DNA of 64,000 bases from Phellopilus nigrolimitatus (lineage: Eukaryota; Basidiomycota; Agaricomycetes; Hymenochaetales; Hymenochaetaceae): NCBI GenBank assembly GCA_021029095.1, contig JAJOHG010000003.1, positions 930,001-994,000 on the forward strand, given 5' to 3'. The notes under the pieces were generated by a model that searched no databases, was not told the DNA's origin, and was given only the letters and a program-made list of their open reading frames with translations. Positions 57,431-64,000 of the stretch are shown here, piece by piece. Within the stretch, counting starts at the first letter, position 1. Each line of letters begins with the position of its first letter. A program made the position numbers and the translations under genes.

Positions 57431-60400
57431 ATGCCAGATGGCTCTTACAGTGGCTTCGACACGCTTAAACGTGAAGAGAGCTTCCGCAACCCGACAAAAA
57501 ATGGGCTCACCGTGCCCATCCTTAATGAGTTTGTTGCACCGCACATTGAGTCGTTCAATGCTCTGTTTGACGACTCTGGGCTCCCTTCCGGCGACGGCGA
57601 CGGGAAAGGCCTACTCTCTCTTGCGCTGCAAGATATCGGGGAACGCGTAGTGTTCGACTACACAGGCAAGTCGGACGAGAACGGGAATCCAGGCCTGGGG
57701 AACCGCTTGAGCGGTGCGTTTTGTCTCTTCTCAAAGCCTGTGCCATTTGTGCTAAAGAAAGTGTAGTATGGATCGAACAGGTGTCTATTGGAAGGCCGAT
57801 GGTGCCAGAGAGGGATAAAACTGCCGTTGAACGAAAGGTCTTCCCGGCTGAGGTATGAGAAATACTCGTGTCATTAGGCCTAAATGCTCATACACTTCTG
57901 AAGGCCCGTGAACGGCTCACCTCATACCGCGGAAGGATGACCGTTAAACTGTGCTGGAAAGTGCAAGGCAGAGAGGAAAAGTCTATCATGAAAGACTGCG
58001 GGCTCGTGCCAATTATGGTCAGAGTACGTCCTTCTCCACCTTCTCGTACCTTATGCTTTTGCTGAATACTCACAGTCTGTGCGGTGTAACATCCGCAACA
58101 TGTCCTCCGCCGAGCTCGTAGCACGGCACGAGGAACCAGAAGAATTTGGTGGCTACTTTATCATTAATGGCAATGAGCGCCTCATTCGTTACCTCATTCT
58201 TCCTCGGAGGCACCACGTTATCTCGCTTGTCCGACCATCATTTACCAACCGCGGTCCCTCATATACGCAATACGCTGTGCAGATTCGCTGCGTTCGCCCT
58301 GACCAGACTGCCGCGACAAACACATTGCACTATCTCTCGAACGGAAACGCGATGTTCCGTTTCAGCTGGAGGAAGCAGGAGTACGTTATTCCTATTATGC
58401 TAATATTGAAGGCGCTCGTCGGAGCCTCGGACAAGGAAATTTTTGAAGGGGTGATTATGCAGGACTACGAGAATACCTTCCTCACGGACCGCGTCGAGTT
58501 ACTGCTGCGCAGTTTCAAAACATATAAACTATACACTGGCGATCAATGCTTAGAATTTCTTGGTGATAAATTCCGTGTTGTACTAGGACTGCCTGAGGAC
58601 TGGAACAATACTGCTCTTGGTATTTCGCTTATTCGAAAACTTGTCTTGGTCCATCTCGATGACCCTCGAGACAAGTTCAGAATGCTCTTGTGGGTGGTAC
58701 CATCATGATCACAATTTTCTAACTCATTTACATATGGAATTTGATCAGGTTTATGCTGCGAAAACTATACTCATCCGTGAATTCTTCGAGCTGTTCAGAT
58801 AATCCAGACTCCCCGCAGCACCAAGAGGTTCTTCTTCCCGGTTCTCTCTACGGTATGATTATAAAAGAAAGGATGGAAGAAGCCCTAAACGGCATCCGCG
58901 CGCAGATTTCCCAGGATGTGCGCCGAGGCGATCCTTCTGTGGATTTCTTCGATGACAGATACTTTAACAAGGCCCTCTCGCGCGTCAACTTTGACATCGG
59001 CGCAAGGCTTGCAAATTTCCTTGCTACAGGCAATCTTGTCTCCTCAACTGGTCTCGACTTGCAACAGGCATCGGGCTTTACCATCGTCGCAGAAAAGCTT
59101 AACTGGTACCGTTACATTAGCCATTTCCGATGTATACATCGTGGAGCGTTCTTTGCTGAGTTGAAGACAACAACGGTTCGTAAACTGCTTCCAGAAGCCT
59201 GGGGCTTCCTATGTCCTGTCCATACTCCTGATGGTTCGCCGTGCGGTCTCCTCAATCATCTCTCTCGTACCTGCCGCATAGTCACTTCCCCGCTCGCCGT
59301 CGCGCATATCACCTCCCTTCTCCTCTCCAACGGGATGACTTCTGTACATACCCCGTCTGTCAACGGCAAGACCCACCGCAATCTCGTCGTGCAGCTCGAT
59401 GGGCGAATGATTGGTTGGGCGAGTCCCACACTCGCCAAGCAGCTTGCAACGAATCTGCGTATATGGAAAACGGAGAGGAAGTATAACGTACCGCTCGATC
59501 TCGAAATCGGGTATGTTCCCGTAGCAGAGGGTAGTCAGTACCCCGGCCTTTATCTCTTTGCATCGCGGTCACGGATGATGCGACCCGTGAAGTATCTTCC
59601 GAACGGAAAGGATGATCAGATTGGGTCATTTGAGCAAGTATACATGGACATTGCAATCACCCCAGAAGAGATCGAACCAAATATCTCGACGCATGTCGAG
59701 CACTCCCCGACCAACTTTCTCTCCATACTTGCCAATCTCACGCCTTTTTCCGACTTCAATCAGAGCCCTCGTAATATTTATCAATGTCAGGTGAATCTTG
59801 AACCTAATAACTCGTTGTCTTATAATCTGAACACTTTTTTTTGGTAGATGGGTAAGCAGTCAATGGGAACTCCCTCGACCGCAATCAAGCACCGCACAGA
59901 TAACAAGCTCTATCGACTCCAAACAGGCCAAACGCCAGTCGTCCGACCTGCGCTGCACAACACTTACGGAATGGACTGCTTCCCCAACGGAACCAACGCT
60001 GTCGTAGCTGTTATTTCTTACACAGGATATGATATGGAGGACGCCATGATCCTTAACAAGTCTGCACATGAACGCGGATTCGGGTACGGTACGGTGTATA
60101 AGTCGCAAGCTGTCGACCTGAAGGACATGCACGGGGCATCAAAGAGTACGACGGCACCGACACTACATTTCGGGTTCGGGAATGACGTTCGCTTGTCCGG
60201 AAAAAATGGCCATTCTTGCCTCGAGTTTTTGGATCTGGACGGACTTCCCTACATTGGTACGAGATTGAAGTCTGGGGACCCTATAGCTGCATATGTCGAT
60301 GACACGACCGGACGAACGCGATTTGTCAAGTATAAAGGAGACGAAGTTGGTTATGTTGATGAAGTACGGTTATTAGGCGAGTAAATTCATAACTAGTGAT

Positions 60401-61534
60401 TCATATTAGGTGTTTATCTTTTTTTCAGGCTCCGATGCAGGGGACTCGGAGCTCCAGAAAATCCATTTGACATTCCGAATAACACGTTCGCCCGTTATTG
60501 GCGATAAGTTTTCCTCTCGACATGGACAAAAGGGTGTGTGCTCGCAGAAATGGCCTATGATAGACATGCCGTTTAGTGAAAGCGGGATGCAACCTGATGT
60601 CATCATCAACCCGCATGCCTTTCCGTCGCGTATGACGATCGGCATGCTTGTCGAGAGCATGGCAGGCAAAGCCGGCGCTATGCACGGTATTGCGCAAGAT
60701 GCGACACCTTTCAAGTGAGTTGGCAAGTCGTCTTGTAAGGAAGGAAACGCTAATTTTGCGCTCTCGATCAAGGTTCTCCGAAGAAGACACTGCTGTCGGA
60801 TACTTCGGCGAGCAGCTCCTGGCAGCAGGCTATAATTACTACGGTAATGAACCGATGTATTCTGGCATCACTGGCGAGGAGTTCGCTGCAGATATATATA
60901 TTGGCGTCGTCTTTTACCAACGTTTGCGACACATGGTGTTGGACAAGTTCCAAGTGCGAACAACGGGGCCTGTCGACCCGGTCACTCAGCAGCCCGTCAA
61001 GGTGTGGATGTTGCTTCTCTAATTTTCTGCATTCCTGACAAATTGATTTCGCTCTAGGGTCGCAAACGCGCTGGTGGTATCCGCTTCGGTGAAATGGAAC
61101 GTGATGCACTCATCGCGCACGGAACTTCCTTCCTCCTGCAGGACCGTCTGATGAACTGCTCAGACTACTCGACCGCGTGGGTGTGTCGCACGTGCGGGAG
61201 CCTCATCTCGCTTGGGTACGAGGATGTTTCGCTCAGTGGAGATGCCATTCACGAAGCGGGCTTGTTTGGGGCAGGAGGTGAGTACTGCCGCGTGTGTCGC
61301 GCGGCCGCATTGGAAAAGGACGAGCGTGAGCGTGCCGAGCTTGCGAACGGCCAAAATGGGGTCGCGGTCGACGCCATCCGCCCTGGTGTCCGTGTGGCGC
61401 TTCCGAAAGGAAACGTGCTCAGTGGTGTTAAAGGAGGCGGCGATCTTGATGTGATCGCTGTACCATATGTTTTCCGATATCTCTGTGCTGAGCTGGCTGC
61501 TATGGGAATTGCGGTGTCTCTTGAGGTGCGATAG
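57431..61534 (+). CDS. RPA135: RNA polymerase I second-largest subunit (RPA135/Rpa2)
   Basis: Builds one half of the Pol I active-site cleft for rRNA synthesis in the nucleolus. Nine exons close without frame conflict: 57431-57713, 57767-57852, 57904-58023, 58076-58689, 58749-59790, 59848-60376, 60429-60714, 60773-61001, 61058-61534, giving ~1221 residues. Conserved blocks: [115 protein letters not shown] and [20 protein letters not shown]. The C-terminal zinc site is CRTCG...[17 protein letters not shown] and the lack of Pol II/III-specific inserts point to Pol I. Intron 60377-60428 needs a GC donor (GCGAGT) to join LLG to SDAGDSEL. Confidence 0.96.
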
Positions 61535-61797
61535 TTTCTAGGAGAGCATTAACTTGTGTTATATTTTGCCTGTTCTCTTCTTTTCTTTCATCTCTGCACG
61601 CAAAAGTCAAACGATCGTAACAATAGTGTTGTAATACATCGTCCGATCCAGACAAGCAAAAGCCCATTTATTAAGCTTAAAAACGGATGTTTGAAATAAT
61701 GAAAATACGCCTAGTAAAGAAGTTGTACAGACAAATACTTTCTCCGTGGGTATACCTATGTTAAATAAATAAAACCAATTGAAAGATAGATATATGC

Positions 61798-63999
61798 TTA
61801 AGCTTCAGCAGATATCACCGTTTGGGTCAGCGGAACTGTATGAACATCAGAGACTGTCTTCCTGAAGACAGTCACCCTGTGATAATCTTCATCAGAATGC
61901 GGGGTTGGAGGAGCACCCATATCCTGACCCCCGTCACTGTAAACCTCTACCGACGGCGCCTTCTCTCTAAATTTCTCAACCGATTCGTCACCATTGCTCA
62001 GGAGAGCCTCGACGATTGCCAACTCCTGCTGTGCATTTGTCGCCGCGACCGGATCGGGCAGAAACTCAGATGGCCTTACCGGAATGCCCGACTGCGCGAG
62101 GAACATGTCAACGAGCAGACGGCACTCGTCTGCGGTGCTCGCTTTCGACATGAGCCGCCGCAGGTCTCCGGCATGCGACGCAAACGCTGAGGGCGTGGAG
62201 GGCGGTGTGAATGCTTGCCGTTGTGATTGTTTCGACAAAGGACGAAATGCATGAAGGGGAGGAGGTGCGTTGATGGATGACACCCGCGCTGGGGAAGAAA
62301 TCGCAACCTTTGACGACGACGTGACGATGTCATCTGCTGGAGAATTGGCACGAGGCTGTGCTTTGTCAGTCTCGCTATCGACCTTCGAAGGAGTAGGTGG
62401 AGGAACATCGGCCATGCTTGGTGCGCTCGAGGATACGGCGTTGGTCTCCCCTTGACACGCTTCGACTGACTGGGCGAATGCTGGAACAGCCTTCCGTGTG
62501 CTGATAGGCGACAATTTTTGGCGATTTGAAGACGTTGCAGCAGAGTTACCAACGGCTTGGCTAGGTGAGGATGGAGGAGAGAGCGGGATTGAAACAGGTG
62601 GGACTGGTGGAGCTGGAAATCTCAGCTTGGGACCTGGTCCTGCGAATAAGCTGAAATGCTGCGTAAAGACTTCTTTGCAGAAAGAGGAGGCGGGACAAAG
62701 GCCGGTGGTGGATGGCTGAATGACCTTTTGATATGACCCGGTAGATCGTCCAGAGACGGCTGGCTCGATAACTTTTCTGTAGACGTCTTACCCTTCAATC
62801 GAGAAACGATGCTGCGGAGACGGCTTCGCTTCTTATTGTCGATAGTAGAAACACTTGTGGGACTTGCTGGTGGTAGCATAGCCTTCGGCAGATCGGGAGG
62901 TCCATCCTGTAGGAAGGAGATGAGGTCGGCCGTTTGTGTGCTAACACCGGTCGGAGCCCTGCGCCTTCCCGTGCCCTTCTTCACGGGATGATCCTCATCC
63001 GAAGAAGCATCCAGAATATCGTCGATAGAGTCGCGATTGACCGGCTGCTGCACCCTACGTCCAGCTGGCATGGTGTTCAGAACGGACTCTGACATCGTCA
63101 AGGTGTGCTTAGTAGGAGGTACACCCCTCAAGGATTGCGAATGCAACGACTCAACCGCCAACGCATTCAAGGATCCTTTCCGCGCTAGCCCTTGACGGTT
63201 CCCAAGCGGTGATATAGATGACTGCGAAGCAGATGTGGATCGCATTCGAGATGATGGTGGCGCATCGAAAGATACCGGTGGGACTGCTTTTGGCTGCTTC
63301 CGTGTCCGCGCATCGTTACCACCCATGCCATTTCCCTGAATATCCATCTCCTGGTCTTCCACAATCGCATCCACCTGCCGTTGCTGCTGAGACAATCCAT
63401 TCTTCAGAGTCTGCACAGTAGGTGCGTCTGCAGCCGAGTTGATGGCGGAGCTATCTTGAAGAGGAGGTTTATTCGTTGGCTGCGGCGGCGTCGTTGATGC
63501 AGGAATCACGATTTTGTTCATTGCACCACGGCCTCTCTCCTTATTATAGACCTATCGAGGGCAGTCGCTTGAGCAAGAAACAACAAAAAGGACAATGAGG
63601 ATAAGCCAACCTCGAAGGTTCTGAGGCGGTCGGGTGTGAGGGATACCTTCATAGTCGAACCAGACCGCATCAGCTCATCGAATTCGACCTGGCACAACTT
63701 TATAGTAAAAATCTGGTCAATACAACCGACAAGTCACGTACCTCACTGGGACTAGTCCCTGGACCATCATCGTATGCCGAGATTGATCGTTTGCCGTTGC
63801 TGATCAAAGAGGCAGAGCGTTTGTGACTGATATCGGCAGAATTGTGGCCGCCGTTTAGAGAACCGCCCTCCTTGTCTATACTAATTCGGCCGAATAGTTT
63901 CTTCGCCTTCGATTTTTCAATCGAATTCCGGGAACCAGCCGATGGAACGATCGCGGTACCTGAGCTTGCACTTTCCGACGAAGCACGTGGCTTTAAAGG
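61798..63999 (-). CDS. Large low-complexity hypothetical protein, 5' end outside the window
   Basis: Not recognised. The gene enters from the right edge: an exon ending ~63740 (EKSKAKKLFGRISIDKEGGS, ISNGKRSISAYDDGPGTSPS), a short exon with VEFDELMRSGSTMKVSLTPD and RLRTFE, a long exon from ~63550 beginning VYNKERGRGAMNKIVI, and a last exon ending in VPLTQTVISAEA at 61798. Features are Ser/Pro/Lys-rich disorder, a basic patch NKKRSRLRSIVSRLKGKT, and GDLRRLMSKASTADECRLLV with DMFLAQSGIPV, a predicted helix before the C-terminus. The pattern suits a signalling scaffold, but this is a guess. The short exon LMRSGSTMKVSLTPDRLRTF looks the most conserved. Internal splice sites around 62640 are approximate. 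Confidence 0.6.
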
Positions 64000-64000
64000 A

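Overview
This is an ordinary nuclear chromosome segment of a filamentous basidiomycete, most likely an agaricomycete (mushroom or polypore lineage). The evidence is dense, intron-rich, eukaryotic genes on both strands with introns of about 50-60 nt, and fungal gene families throughout. I see no operons, CRISPR arrays, phage genes, tRNAs or rRNAs, and no convincing intact transposon. All products were assigned by reading spliced exons by eye, so family calls are firmer than exact splice sites.

Layout. 0-17.4 kb is a tight housekeeping block: MDM34 (5' cut by the window edge), a Virilizer/VIRMA-like protein, an ORM sphingolipid regulator, NAD-dependent methylene-THF dehydrogenase (MTD1), protein phosphatase inhibitor 2, a B-box/DUF2009 (UPF0652) protein, SEC18/NSF and a STIMATE/YPL162C-type membrane protein. 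17.4-21.1 kb is gene-poor, with only a doubtful dsRNA-binding-domain gene and a decayed direct repeat. 21.1-31 kb carries eIF3m, a secreted S53 (sedolisin) peptidase, a Hep59/Tls1 splicing-associated protein, a secreted HNH (GmrSD-type) nuclease and HIS6. 29-43.2 kb is much more GC-rich. It holds HIS6, a mitochondrial PP2C (PDP-like), a frame-broken conserved hypothetical, a KHA1-type K+/H+ antiporter and a siderophore-type MFS transporter. 43.2-45.7 kb is gene-poor. 45.7-64 kb has a USP36/42-like deubiquitinase, the phosphatidate phosphatase PAH1/lipin, an F-box protein, a C2H2 zinc-finger protein, the second-largest subunit of RNA polymerase I, and a large low-complexity protein cut by the right edge.

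The genes share no single pathway. Lipid homeostasis recurs (ORM, PAH1, the ERMES subunit MDM34), but that may be chance. The most useful observations concern gene structure: four GC-AG introns, micro-exons of 10 and 18 nt, and a cluster of single-base frame breaks in and near the GC-rich tract. Regulatory observations include paired CACGTG boxes between VIRMA and ORM, and two near-matches to the iron-regulatory GATA site upstream of the siderophore transporter. I found no clearly new biological system.
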